Of a stretch of DNA of 45,809 nucleotides, positions 1 through 8,136 are shown in pieces. The notes below the pieces were generated by a model. That model was not told where the DNA came from, did not search any database, and saw only the letters and a program-made list of their open reading frames with translations. The position numbers and the translations under genes were made by a program. Position 1 is the stretch's first letter. Every line of letters starts with the position of its first letter. The stretch comes from Azospirillum brasilense (lineage in GTDB: Bacteria; Pseudomonadota; Alphaproteobacteria; Azospirillales; Azospirillaceae), in the NCBI RefSeq assembly GCF_008365405.1, contig NZ_QOKV01000034.1, forward strand, positions 1-45,809. Direction: 5' to 3'.

Positions 1-120
1 TTCGCCCGCTTCCGCCGCCTCGCCGTCCGTTACGAGCGGCGCGCCGACATCTTCACCGCCTTTCACCACATCGCTGCCAGCCTCATCTGCTGGCGCTTCG
101 TCCAGAAATGGTTCTGTTAG
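1..120 (+). CDS. IS5-type transposase, C-terminal fragment (partial at window edge)
   Basis: The frame is open from base 1 to a TAG at 118-120 and gives 39 residues, including FARFRRLAVRYERRADIF and a WRFVQKWFC end. This arginine-rich, aromatic tail is typical of the C terminus of IS5-group DDE transposases. The rest of the gene lies outside the window, so the catalytic triad cannot be checked. The sequence around the stop, GGTTCTGTTAGGCGCTCTAAGG (about 109-130), is probably the terminal inverted repeat, because such elements often stop just past the transposase codons. The partner end is not in view, so this is inference. The element abuts the IS607-like remnant that follows, so it probably inserted into or next to it. 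Confidence 0.7.
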   Translation, partial: FARFRRLAVRYERRADIFTAFHHIAASLICWRFVQKWFC

Positions 121-175
121 GCGCTCTAAGGTTGTTCATGAAACGCTCGGTAATGAGTCCATCATGGAACGGGCG

Positions 176-256
176 ATGAAGCTTTCGGAATGGGCTGCGG
201 AGCTCGGGATCAGCACGCTGGCCGTCTGGCGCTGGACCGTAACGTCCATGACATGA
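176..256 (+). pseudogene. IS607-type serine recombinase (TnpA), N-terminal remnant
   Basis: An ATG at 176 (another in frame at 164) opens a 26-codon frame starting MKLSEWAAELGISTLAVWRW. This matches the MerR-like helix-turn-helix that begins TnpA recombinases of IS607 elements. The frame leaves recognisable sequence after the VWRW motif and stops at 254-256. The whole serine-recombinase catalytic domain is missing, and the next recognisable sequence is the middle of a TnpB. This indicates a deletion that joined the start of tnpA to the inside of tnpB. It cannot be functional. Confidence 0.55.
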
Positions 257-285
257 TCGTTTTGATGGCAGCGGTGGTGGAGCGT

Positions 286-800
286 GGTGTCGCGTTGACT
301 TGGCTACTGTTCCGTGACGAGCAGGACCGCTGGCATGCCCACGCCACATTCGGCGAGGACCGACCACGCCCGTCACCGACCTGCGGGCCGCGTGCGTCGG
401 CGTCGATCTGAACGTCGATCACTTGGCCGTGGTGGTCAGCGACCACTTTGGCAACCCCATCTCGCGGGTGCGCCTGCCATTCCCCGAAGCGGGAACGGAG
501 GAAGGCGTGGCAGCGGCGAAAACCGGGGACGCGGTGCGCGGCCTCTGTGCACTGGCCACTCAGCACGGCGCGGGCCTGGCCGTGGAAAAGCTGGACTTCA
601 GCCGCAAGAAGGCCGCACTGAAGGAGTACGGGCGCAAGCACGCCCGTCGCTTGTCCATCTTCGCCTACAAGGCGTTCTACAAGGCGCTGGAGGCGCGCTG
701 CAAACGCGATGGTGTTGATCTGCACGCAGTGAACCCCGTGTTCACGTCGGTCATCGGGAAACTGAAATACGCGGCGGGCCGGGCCATGACGCGCCTGAGA
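286..800 (+). pseudogene. TnpB (IS200/IS605/IS607 OrfB) remnant, frameshifted and truncated at both ends
   Basis: Translation from 286 gives GVALTWLLFRDEQDRWHATF-like sequence and then, after a one-base shift near 369, VTDLRAACVGVDLNVDHLAV. GVDLN carries the first RuvC-type aspartate of TnpB and AVEKLDFSRKKA the second, glutamate-bearing motif. VNPVFTSVIGKLKYA matches the segment just before the third RuvC motif. Homology ends at about 795, before the zinc ribbon and the last aspartate. The N-terminal third is also absent. With the frameshift and no C terminus this is a dead gene. The 3' guide-RNA region expected at the end of an active tnpB is lost too. Homology stops about 20 bases before the first replication iteron. 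Confidence 0.65.
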
Positions 801-816
801 ATGCAATCACCAACGG

Positions 817-1165
817 TTGGAGTCTTGTCGCGCTCCCGACCCCGTCTCCCCAGTCCGGCGAAGCCACCCCCGCGGAATATTCGGCCCGGCAAGGCCGCTT
901 TCCGGCCCGTTTCCCGCCCCGGCGAGTCGCGCAGCGAATCGCCGGACCGCCCGAGTCGCCGCAAACCCGCGATTCGCAAGGCTAAATCTGGAGTTTTGTC
1001 GCGTCATCCCAAGCTTCCACAAGTGGAACGAGTTATCCCCTGGAGTGTTGTCGCGGGATTCCTGGACTCTTGTCGCGCGACTCGCGATTCTCTACTGGAG
1101 TCTTGTCGCTCAAACAAATAGGTGAATCTAGTAACCTTACAAATAGTCTGCGCGACAAGATTCCA
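817..1165. repeat. Iteron array upstream of repA (candidate origin of replication)
   Basis: A 15-bp motif, consensus TGGAGTCTTGTCGCG, occurs as direct repeats at 818-832, 989-1003 (GTTTTG variant), 1041-1055 (GTGTTG), 1063-1077 (GACTCTTG) and 1096-1110 (ending CGCT), and once inverted at 1151-1165 (CGCGACAAGATTCCA). Two more inverted copies follow repA. A TTATCCCCT at 1033-1041 resembles a DnaA box (7 of 9 bases). Repeats of this kind flanking a RepA gene are typical iterons, bound by the initiator for origin firing and copy control. The array replaces any ordinary coding sequence between 800 and 1241. Confidence 0.8.
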
Positions 1166-1241
1166 AATTGCCGCCGTCAACCTGCCGTGTTATGGATCGA
1201 AACCTAAGTTGACCTGGAACAAACGGCGAGAACAGCGCGCT

Positions 1242-2180
1242 ATGGGCCAGTTGCATCGCCTGATCAGTCAGGTGGGTCGCGAGCAGGCGAAAGCACTCCA
1301 GACCGATCCGGAGCAGCGCTCGCTGATCGACATCGCTGCGGCGGTCTTGGAGGAAGAACGGCAAGAGCTTGGCATTACCTATTCAGGCTTTGCCTTGACC
1401 GCTCTTCCGCATCGCCGTCTGCCGGATGATCAGCCTTGGGAAAGGCGAGGCCACCGGATTCGTCTGCTGATCGAGCCCGGTCGACTGCCGGTCCGCGGCG
1501 GCGGCTTCAAGCTCTACGGCGTTCCTTATGGAAGCCGCGCGCGAATGATCCTGCTTTATCTGCAAACCCGCGCCCTTCAGACCGACAGCCGCGAAGTCGA
1601 GCTGGGCCGCAGCATGCACGACTGGCTCGACCGCATGGGCCTGTCTGTGGGGGGCCAGACCTACCGCGACATCCGCGAACAGGCCTCGCGCATCGCCGCC
1701 TGCAACCTGACCTTCGCCTGGGAGGACGCCAACAGCCTGGGCTTCGAGAAGGACTCGATCGTCAAGGGCGGCATCCATTTCTCGTCGGAGCACAATTCCC
1801 CGCAAGGCACGCTGTGGGAAGACCGCGTCCTGCTCTCCGAGGCCTTCTTCCGCGAACTGAAGGCTCATCCGGTGCCCATTTGGGAACCGGCGCTGCGGCA
1901 CATCCAGAACAACAGCACGAGCATCGACATCTACATCTGGCTGGCCTACCGGCTGCACAGCCTGAGCAAGTCGACGACCATCACCTGGCCGGCGGTGTTC
2001 GAGCAGTTCGGGGCCGGCTACGCCCGGCTGCGCGATTTCCGGAAGCGCTTCATCGAGGCTCTGCAACTGGCGCTTGCCGTCTACCCAGACGCGCGGGTGG
2101 ACGTAGAGGAGCACGGCCTCCTTTTGCACCCCTCGCCGCCACCGATCCCGGAGCGCAAGATGACGCAGCTCATGCGCTGA
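1242..2180 (+). CDS. repA: Plasmid replication initiator RepA (RepA_C family)
   Basis: This encodes a 312-residue protein related to the plasmid-encoded RepA family of alphaproteobacterial replicons. It should bind the surrounding iterons and open the origin. Family-like segments include ITYSGFALTALPHRRLPDD near the N terminus, FKLYGVPYGSRARMILLYLQT in the middle, and the C-terminal block LWEDRVLLSEAFFRELKAHP followed by STSIDIYIWLAYRLHSL. The frame is open back to a GTG at 1122, but an inverted iteron (1151-1165) lies inside that extension, so I prefer ATG 1242, which begins MGQLHRLISQVGREQAKAL. Iterons also lie directly after the stop. The overlap of iterons with the gene suggests autoregulation. 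No parA or parB is adjacent; they lie about 37 kb away. Confidence 0.85.
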   Translation: MGQLHRLISQVGREQAKALQTDPEQRSLIDIAAAVLEEERQELGITYSGFALTALPHRRLPDDQPWERRGHRIRLLIEPGRLPVRGGGFKLYGVPYGSRARMILLYLQTRALQTDSREVELGRSMHDWLDRMGLSVGGQTYRDIREQASRIAACNLTFAWEDANSLGFEKDSIVKGGIHFSSEHNSPQGTLWEDRVLLSEAFFRELKAHPVPIWEPALRHIQNNSTSIDIYIWLAYRLHSLSKSTTITWPAVFEQFGAGYARLRDFRKRFIEALQLALAVYPDARVDVEEHGLLLHPSPPPIPERKMTQLMR

Positions 2181-2198
2181 CGCCGACCCTCGGGGGGA

Positions 2199-2247
2199 CG
2201 CGACAAGACTCCAAGCGCTCCCCCCGCCCGGTCGCGACAACATTCCA
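2199..2247 (-). repeat. Two inverted iterons downstream of repA
   Basis: CGCGACAAGACTCCA at 2199-2213 and CGCGACAACATTCCA at 2233-2247 are reverse complements of the upstream 15-bp iteron. They lie 18 bp and 52 bp after the repA stop. Opposed iteron clusters on either side of an initiator gene fit the incompatibility/copy-control arrangement known from iteron plasmids. That role is inferred here. Confidence 0.75.
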
Positions 2248-2374
2248 GACCAGCCGCCCAAACCGGCCACCACCTCCGCCGGTCCCGCCACCCTCCCCAA
2301 CTGAAATTCCACCCGATTCCCATGACGGCCAAACGCCGCGTCCAACGGAACGGACGGCACCGGGATCGCTCCCG

Positions 2375-3481
2375 GTGACTGGTCCCTCGGTCCTGATGCT
2401 GACCCGCTACGGCCGTTTGGGGGCAAGCAGCCGGCTGCGCTTTCTCGCCTACCTGCCGGCCTTGCGCGACGCGGGTTTCCGGGTGACCGAAGCCCCGCTG
2501 CTCGACGACGATTACCTGCGCAGGCTCTACGGCGGGGGACCGGCCGACCGGCGCCGGATCGCCGCCGCCTACGCCCAGCGCATCGCGGCGCTGCGGGCGT
2601 CGCGGTCCCACGACCTGGTCTGGCTGGAGAAGGAAGCCCTGCCCTGGCTGCCCTTCACGGCCGAAGCCGTCGCGGGGCTTGGCCGCGTTCCCTACGTCAT
2701 GGACATCGACGACGCCTGGTTCGAACGCTACGCCGGGCATCGGCTGGCACCGGTGCGGGCTCTGCTCGGCGGCAAGTTCGCAACGCTCGCCCGCAACGCG
2801 CGGATCCTGCTGGCCGGCAACCCCTATCTGGCCGACTGGGCGCGCGGCGCCGGTTGTCCGGACGTCCGCCTGCTGCCGACGGTGGTGGATCCTGCGCGCT
2901 ACCCGCTGCTTCCTTTCCCCGGTGGATCCGGAAACGCCGCAAACAGCCCGGCCACCGTGGGGTGGATCGGCTCGCCGTCCACGGCGCGCTACCTCGGCAT
3001 GGTCGGTGGGGCGCTCGCCCGGCTCGGGACGGCGGTGCGGCTGCGGGTCATCGGAGCGTCCGAGGCTGCCCTGTCCCCGATCCTGCCGGTGCCGGCGACC
3101 TGCGTGCCATGGCGCGAGGAGAGTGAGACCGAGGAGCTGGGCCACGTCGACATCGGCATCATGCCCCTGCCGGACAGCCCGTGGGAACGCGGCAAGTGCG
3201 GCTATAAGCTCATCCAGTATATGGCGGCCGGCCGGCCGGTCGTCGCCTCGCCGGTCGGCGTCAACACCAGCCTGGTGCAGCATGGGGTGAACGGCTTCCT
3301 GGCCGAAGGCGAGGACGCCTGGACCGACGCCCTCGGCCGGCTGGCCGCCGACCCTGACCTGCGCGCCGGCATGGGGGCGGCCGGCCGGCGGCTGGTGGAG
3401 GAATGCTACGCGCTGTCCGTCACCGCGCCGCAGCTGGCTGCGGCCTTGCGGGACGCCACCAGCGGCCACGGAACGGTGTGA
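2375..3481 (+). CDS. Glycosyltransferase family 4 (GT-B fold)
   Basis: A predicted cytoplasmic GT-B glycosyltransferase of about 368 residues. The N terminus (LMLTRYGRLGASSRLRFLAY) forms the first strand and glycine loop. DIDDAWFERY lies near residue 110. The C-terminal nucleotide-sugar site is KCGYKLIQYMAAGRPVVASP followed by VGVN, the usual GT4 signature. Donor and acceptor cannot be told from sequence. The frame is open much further upstream, but that part overlaps repA and the iterons out of frame and is not real. Starts at GTG 2375 or ATG 2396 are both possible. It ends directly at the next gene, which could begin at the adjoining GTG 3482, so the two are probably cotranscribed. Confidence 0.8.
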   Translation: MTGPSVLMLTRYGRLGASSRLRFLAYLPALRDAGFRVTEAPLLDDDYLRRLYGGGPADRRRIAAAYAQRIAALRASRSHDLVWLEKEALPWLPFTAEAVAGLGRVPYVMDIDDAWFERYAGHRLAPVRALLGGKFATLARNARILLAGNPYLADWARGAGCPDVRLLPTVVDPARYPLLPFPGGSGNAANSPATVGWIGSPSTARYLGMVGGALARLGTAVRLRVIGASEAALSPILPVPATCVPWREESETEELGHVDIGIMPLPDSPWERGKCGYKLIQYMAAGRPVVASPVGVNTSLVQHGVNGFLAEGEDAWTDALGRLAADPDLRAGMGAAGRRLVEECYALSVTAPQLAAALRDATSGHGTV

Positions 3482-3508
3482 GTGGAGCAACGTGATCTGG
3501 ATGTGCGA

Positions 3509-5938
3509 ATGAACCGTCTTTCCCTCCGGTTGTGGTGCGGCGCTCCGTTCGTCCTGGCCTATTTTCTTGCGCTCTTCCTGTTCGTGCCGTGGGAGCCCTT
3601 TCACAAGGAAATTTCATCGATCGATGTGCTGTCGGTTGATGCTGCGTTCATCATCGCGCTTCCGGAGCTGTTCAAATCCGGAGCGCAGTACGGGCCAGAC
3701 GTGGTTTTCACCTATGGGCCATGGGGTATTCTCGCCACCGCTGTCGTTCCGCAGGACCTCCATACGGTCGTGCTGCTCCTGCGGGCGGCGTTTGCCCTGA
3801 TCGCGGCGCACATCGCGGCGACCTTGATCGTCCGGAACGCCGCGTCCCGCAGCACCCAAACGGTTCTGGCCGCCGGGCTGCTCGTCCTGTCCGCCTTCTG
3901 GATCGCCGGGCTCGATCAGGCTTTCTGGCTTTTCCCCACGTTTTTCGTCGGGATCGTCGGCATTGTGCGCCGTGATCCGCGGGAGACGGGAAGCGGCGTC
4001 GCACTCGTCGTCCTGGCGGTGATGGCATCATCTTGGATCGGACTGATCAAGTTCAACTTCTTCGTCCTCGGCCTGTGCGTCCAGATCATCCTGTTGTGCC
4101 TCGACCTTGCGGCCCGCCGCCTGCCGTTGCTCTTTGCCATATGGGTGGCCACGACCGCCGCGGCGTGGGTTGCGGCGGGACAGCGTCTGGCGAACCTGCC
4201 CAGTTGGGTCCTCGCCTGCATGGACCTGTCCGGCGGCTATGCCGACGCCATGGCGAAGGGCTTCTTCACACCGTACCCGCCCCTAGTGGTGGCGGTGCTG
4301 GCCGGCGCGCTGCTCGGTTTCGTGGCCACGGCTTTCAGCATTGCAGCACGGCTGCAGAACCGGTCCGCGGCGGTTGCGGTTTCCGCGGTGTGCGTCCTTG
4401 CCGCGGGCGTGGCTTGGCAGCACGCCATCGGCGGCAATCAGATGGAGCAAGCCGTCGGCGAGGTCCTCGTCGCCGTGTGGTTCCTCGTCGCGATGGCGAC
4501 TTGGCGGACGGGGGGGGCCGCCCACCTGTGGTGGCCGGCGGCCGCTCTTCCGCTGGTGACCGTCGGTCTCTTCGCCCTGCTGATCGGCGTTTGGTCCAGC
4601 TTCAGCATCATGGCCGAACTGAAGAACGGCCTGGGCCGGAAGGTCACCGCGGCCGTTTCGGCCATCGACGGGCGCCTCTTCTCCGGCCCCGATCCGTGGG
4701 ATGCGCTGATGGCGGGCATTCGTCGGAACATCCCGGTGGATGTGGACGTACAGGGAACGGCGGACATCTACCCCCAGCACACCGCCGTGGTCATCGCCGA
4801 TCCCCGGCTTCGCTATGCCCCGCGCCCCGCCTATCTGTCGCTGAACGCGCACACGGCTAGGCTGGTTGAGCGGAATGCCGATCACCTGCGGGACGACCCG
4901 CCGCAGGTCGTTCTCTTCCAGATCCTGAACCCGAGCCGGGCGGTCGACAACCGGCATCCGGCGACGGCGGATGGCCTCTCCTGGCCGGAACTGCTCACCC
5001 GCTACGGCATCGTCAACGCGACCGACGAGTTCCTCGTCCTCGGGAGGTTGGAACATGCGATTTCGCACCGCTTCGTTCCGCTGCCGACGCGGCGGATCCG
5101 GTGGGGAGAGGACATCCGTCTGGACGCCGGGCCGAAGCTCCTGTGGGCGCGGTTGCACATCGCCCCTTCCCCGATCGGGCGCATCGTCAAGGCGGTCTAC
5201 AAGGCACCCCACGCCTTCCTGGAGGAGACGCTGGCCAATGGCGGCAAGCGGGAATACCAGATCGTTCCGGCGCTGGGCGAAGCCGGCTTCCTGCTCTCTC
5301 CCCTGGTCGCCGATACGCCGTCCTTCGCGCGCCTGATGCAGGCCACCGTCGCCAGCCCGGTGAATCCGGCCAACGTCGTGACGTCGCTTCGGATCAGGAC
5401 CGAGCCCGGCACGGACTGGTTCTGGTCTCCCGAGGTCGGCCTCGATCTTTTCGAGTTGTCCGTCGACGGGGCGGGCCGCAGCCTTCCCGATCGCCTCGCC
5501 ACCGGCATCCTGCTCGCCGACTTGCGGGCCAACGTGGAAAGCTGCCTGTTCCCTCCGTCGATCGAGACGGATCCGGAACTCGCAAAATCGGTTTCGATCC
5601 TGCACGCCCCGTGCGCGGCACGGCTTCCGGTGCCGCCGCAGGCCCGCGGCATGACGCTGTCCTATGGGCTCCGCTGCGCCCCACTCGGTGGGGCGTCTGA
5701 CGGGGCGGAACTCACGGTGTCCGGCCTGGGGCCATCCGGGGATCTGGTCTTTTCGCAAAGACACGTCCTCGATCCCGCGAACCGGCCGGCCGATTGCTCG
5801 GAGCAGGCGCTCAGGCTCGTGTGGCCTGGCCGTGAGGTCCGGGACGTCCGCATCGCGTTCAGCCCAGGGCCGCACGGCGACCCAAGCTACGACCACACCT
5901 ACGTCTCGAGCGTCGCGTTCACCATGGACGGGCCGTAG
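3509..5938 (+). CDS. Large polytopic membrane protein of unknown function
   Basis: About 809 residues. Roughly the first 380 form many hydrophobic segments (for example FVLAYFLALFLFVPW, AAFALIAAHIAATLIV and PLLFAIWVATTAAAWVAAG). The last 400 or so are soluble, probably periplasmic. An early loop contains YGPDVVFTYGPWG, a motif I associate with uncharacterised multi-spanning proteins that resemble GT-C glycosyltransferases. There is no recognisable catalytic signature. The organisation, with membrane half followed by soluble half, resembles the protein at 9425-11308. The position after a GT4 gene suggests a part in polysaccharide assembly, but that is inference. The start may be ATG 3509 or GTG 3482, which follows the upstream stop without a gap. 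It converges with the minus-strand gene ending at 5969. Confidence 0.7.
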   Translation: MNRLSLRLWCGAPFVLAYFLALFLFVPWEPFHKEISSIDVLSVDAAFIIALPELFKSGAQYGPDVVFTYGPWGILATAVVPQDLHTVVLLLRAAFALIAAHIAATLIVRNAASRSTQTVLAAGLLVLSAFWIAGLDQAFWLFPTFFVGIVGIVRRDPRETGSGVALVVLAVMASSWIGLIKFNFFVLGLCVQIILLCLDLAARRLPLLFAIWVATTAAAWVAAGQRLANLPSWVLACMDLSGGYADAMAKGFFTPYPPLVVAVLAGALLGFVATAFSIAARLQNRSAAVAVSAVCVLAAGVAWQHAIGGNQMEQAVGEVLVAVWFLVAMATWRTGGAAHLWWPAAALPLVTVGLFALLIGVWSSFSIMAELKNGLGRKVTAAVSAIDGRLFSGPDPWDALMAGIRRNIPVDVDVQGTADIYPQHTAVVIADPRLRYAPRPAYLSLNAHTARLVERNADHLRDDPPQVVLFQILNPSRAVDNRHPATADGLSWPELLTRYGIVNATDEFLVLGRLEHAISHRFVPLPTRRIRWGEDIRLDAGPKLLWARLHIAPSPIGRIVKAVYKAPHAFLEETLANGGKREYQIVPALGEAGFLLSPLVADTPSFARLMQATVASPVNPANVVTSLRIRTEPGTDWFWSPEVGLDLFELSVDGAGRSLPDRLATGILLADLRANVESCLFPPSIETDPELAKSVSILHAPCAARLPVPPQARGMTLSYGLRCAPLGGASDGAELTVSGLGPSGDLVFSQRHVLDPANRPADCSEQALRLVWPGREVRDVRIAFSPGPHGDPSYDHTYVSSVAFTMDGP

Positions 5939-5968
5939 GAGGCGCCGGAAGGGAAACGGGCCGTGGCT

Positions 5969-6706
5969 TCAGAAGGCCGTCCGCTTGTAGAAGGCCCACG
6001 GGAGGGCGCGGACCAGAAGACCGACAAGGCGCCAGAAGGCCGGCAGGGTGACGGTGCCCAGGTCGCGGCCCAGGTTGCCGACGACGCGCTCGGCGATGGC
6101 GTCCGGCGAGGCGACGGGGAAAAGGAGCTTCTTTCCGAACGCCTGCTGGGTGTCCAGGTAGCCCAGGCGGTAGAACTGTATATGCACCCCGCTGCGCGCC
6201 GTCTTGTGGCGCAGGCTCTCGAAGTAGCTTTCCAGACCACGTTTCGCCGCGGCGTAGGCCATGTTCGCCCCGCGTCCGCGGATGGCGGCGATGGAGCCGA
6301 ACCCGACGACGTCGGCGCTTTCGGCGGCAAGCAGGTCGGGCAGCAAACTCTGGACCGTGGCCATGACCGCGGTCAGGTTGGTGGTGACCAGCCCCTGCAA
6401 GGCCTTTGGAGGGATGCGCCCGTCGTCGTCGCTTCGCGACGCTCCGATGGGAAACAGGATATGTCGGACCGGGGCGTCCGGAGGGACCGCGGAGCGGATT
6501 CCCGCGACCAGCGCCGCCAAGTCCGTCGCGTCGGCGGTGACCGTGCGGACGTCGCAGCCGTGGACGTGGCGGAGGTGGGCCGCCTCGGCGTCCAGATCCC
6601 GGGGGTCCCGGGCGACCAGGATCAGGCGGCTGTGGCCGTGCCGCGCCAAGGCCCGGCCGAGGGCGCGCCCCAGCCCCGCCGAGGCCCCCACGATGAGCGT
6701 CGTCAT
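5969..6706 (-). CDS. SDR-family reductase, DprE2-like
   Basis: A 245-residue short-chain dehydrogenase. MTTLIVGASAGLGRALG carries the glycine-rich NAD(P)H loop, FGSIAA gives the likely catalytic serine, and MAYAAAKRGLESYFESL the Tyr-x-x-x-Lys pair. The ATGA overlap with the upstream DprE1-like gene (stop 6703, start 6706) implies translational coupling. In actinobacteria DprE2 reduces the keto intermediate made by DprE1 and completes epimerisation of polyprenyl-phosphoryl ribose to arabinose. The C-terminal hydrophobic stretch, LPAFWRLVGLLVRALPWAFY, fits membrane association, as expected for an enzyme acting on a lipid-linked sugar. Assignment to DprE2 rests mainly on the partner gene; the SDR fold itself is certain. 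Confidence 0.8.
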   Translation of the reverse strand: MTTLIVGASAGLGRALGRALARHGHSRLILVARDPRDLDAEAAHLRHVHGCDVRTVTADATDLAALVAGIRSAVPPDAPVRHILFPIGASRSDDDGRIPPKALQGLVTTNLTAVMATVQSLLPDLLAAESADVVGFGSIAAIRGRGANMAYAAAKRGLESYFESLRHKTARSGVHIQFYRLGYLDTQQAFGKKLLFPVASPDAIAERVVGNLGRDLGTVTLPAFWRLVGLLVRALPWAFYKRTAF

Positions 6707-8136
6707 AGCCCGAGCCTTTCCGACAGTTCGGACCGGAACGTCCGGTCGGGATCCCAGTGCCGCAGGATCGCCTTGAAGCGGTCGTAGCCCGGATAGGTCG
6801 CTTCGACCACCGCGCGCGGCAGGCGGGAGTCCTTGATGATGTTCGGGCGGCCGCCCAGTTCGAGGGTCAGCTCGTCGAGGCGCTCCATCATCCCGGCCGA
6901 TCCCCGGCGTCGCGGCAGGTTGATGGCGAAGCACAGCCCGGTGCCGCTGAAGCGCAGCAGGTCGGACTCCCCGGCGAACAGCTTTCCCGAGGCGAGCGCG
7001 ATGGGAATGCGGGCGTGGGCTGACGCCCGGCGCACCCCCTCGATGTAGTCGGCAAACCGTTCCATCGGGACGATGACCTGGCTTTCGTGGAAGCCGGCGC
7101 GCCCGAACAGGCGGAAATAGGCCTCGCTGCCGTGCAGCGGGAAGAAGCACCGCTCGACGTCGATCGCGCGGGGGGTTGCCGCGCGCCGCTGTAAGGCGCC
7201 GTAGGCTGCCGTCATCAGCCGGGTCGTCACAGGTGTCAGGAGCCCGACGGGAAGCACGCTGCGCCATGACGCGGACAGGGCGGCTGGTTGGACGGGGCGG
7301 ACGTCGCCGGCCGGCGGAGCGTCGTTCGTGAACGCCACCGAGACGACATGGCCCCGACCAAACCCGCGCCCCGGAGCGGCGCAGTCATGCCAGGAATAGA
7401 CGCCGTCGCTTTCCCAGGCCAGCGTGCCGAGAAGCGCGGCCGCGGCCGCGGCATCGGCGATGGTGTGGGCCGTCATGCGCGCGACCATCCCGGGCAACGG
7501 CTTCGCACGCAGGCGCGCGCTGACGATGACGCCGGTGAGTCCGTAGCCGCCGCAGGTCGCGCGGAACAGCTCCGGTTCGCGGGAGGGGCTCAGTTCCACG
7601 ATCCCATGCCTGGGATGGAAGAGGCGCAGGCTTTCCACCTGGGAGATGAAGGTCCCGTCGCGGGCGTGGTTCTTGCCGTGCACGTCGGCGCCGATGCAGC
7701 CGCCCACGCTGATCCGGCCATGCCCCGGCTGCACCGGCAGGTGATAGCCGCGCCCGGCCAGGAAGCGGAAGAGCGCCAGCAGCGTGATTCCGGCCTCCAC
7801 CTCGACGATGCCCTGCGCGCCGTCGAAGTCGAGGACGCGGTCGAAGCGGTCCAGTGTGATGGAGGTCGAACCGGCGCCGAAGCTGGCGGCGGCGTAGGAT
7901 AGGCCGCTGCCCCGGGGGATGGCTGGCCGCGGCGAGGCGCTCGAGGGTTGGAAGAAGCTGTAACGGTCCGGTCGCTGGAGCGAGGCCGTGGCCCGCAAGC
8001 CGCCGTCGAAGCTGGCCAGTTCGACGGCGGCTTGGGGTGCGTCCGGCCAGGCGGCTCCGACTCTGGCGCCGAAACCGGTATCGTCGGATCGGGGGGCGCT
8101 GAACGGCACCGGGGGCACCGGGGCGAGGCCGCTCAC
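6703..8136 (-). CDS. FAD-linked oxidase, DprE1-like (polyprenyl-phosphoryl ribose 2'-oxidase family)
   Basis: A 477-residue PCMH-type FAD oxidase. The FAD domain contains RGSGLSYAAASFGAGS and then PGHGRISVGGCIGADVHGKN, matching the DprE1 signature with its HGKN motif. The C-terminal half contains LTLELGGRPNIIKDSRLP, which includes the KDSR active-site lysine motif, and a HWDPDRTFRSELSERLGL end, both recalled from mycobacterial DprE1. By my memory alignment the position of the mycobacterial benzothiazinone-reactive cysteine is alanine here. It starts at GTG 8136, overlapping the upstream stop (GTGA), and its own stop overlaps the SDR start. The pair should epimerise a polyprenyl-phosphate-linked pentofuranose. 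Confidence 0.85.
   Translation of the reverse strand: MSGLAPVPPVPFSAPRSDDTGFGARVGAAWPDAPQAAVELASFDGGLRATASLQRPDRYSFFQPSSASPRPAIPRGSGLSYAAASFGAGSTSITLDRFDRVLDFDGAQGIVEVEAGITLLALFRFLAGRGYHLPVQPGHGRISVGGCIGADVHGKNHARDGTFISQVESLRLFHPRHGIVELSPSREPELFRATCGGYGLTGVIVSARLRAKPLPGMVARMTAHTIADAAAAAALLGTLAWESDGVYSWHDCAAPGRGFGRGHVVSVAFTNDAPPAGDVRPVQPAALSASWRSVLPVGLLTPVTTRLMTAAYGALQRRAATPRAIDVERCFFPLHGSEAYFRLFGRAGFHESQVIVPMERFADYIEGVRRASAHARIPIALASGKLFAGESDLLRFSGTGLCFAINLPRRRGSAGMMERLDELTLELGGRPNIIKDSRLPRAVVEATYPGYDRFKAILRHWDPDRTFRSELSERLGL

Noticed and set aside
1033..1041. DnaA box candidate TTATCCCCT
   Set aside because: Two mismatches to TTATCCACA and only one copy; mentioned with the origin but not called as a separate feature.
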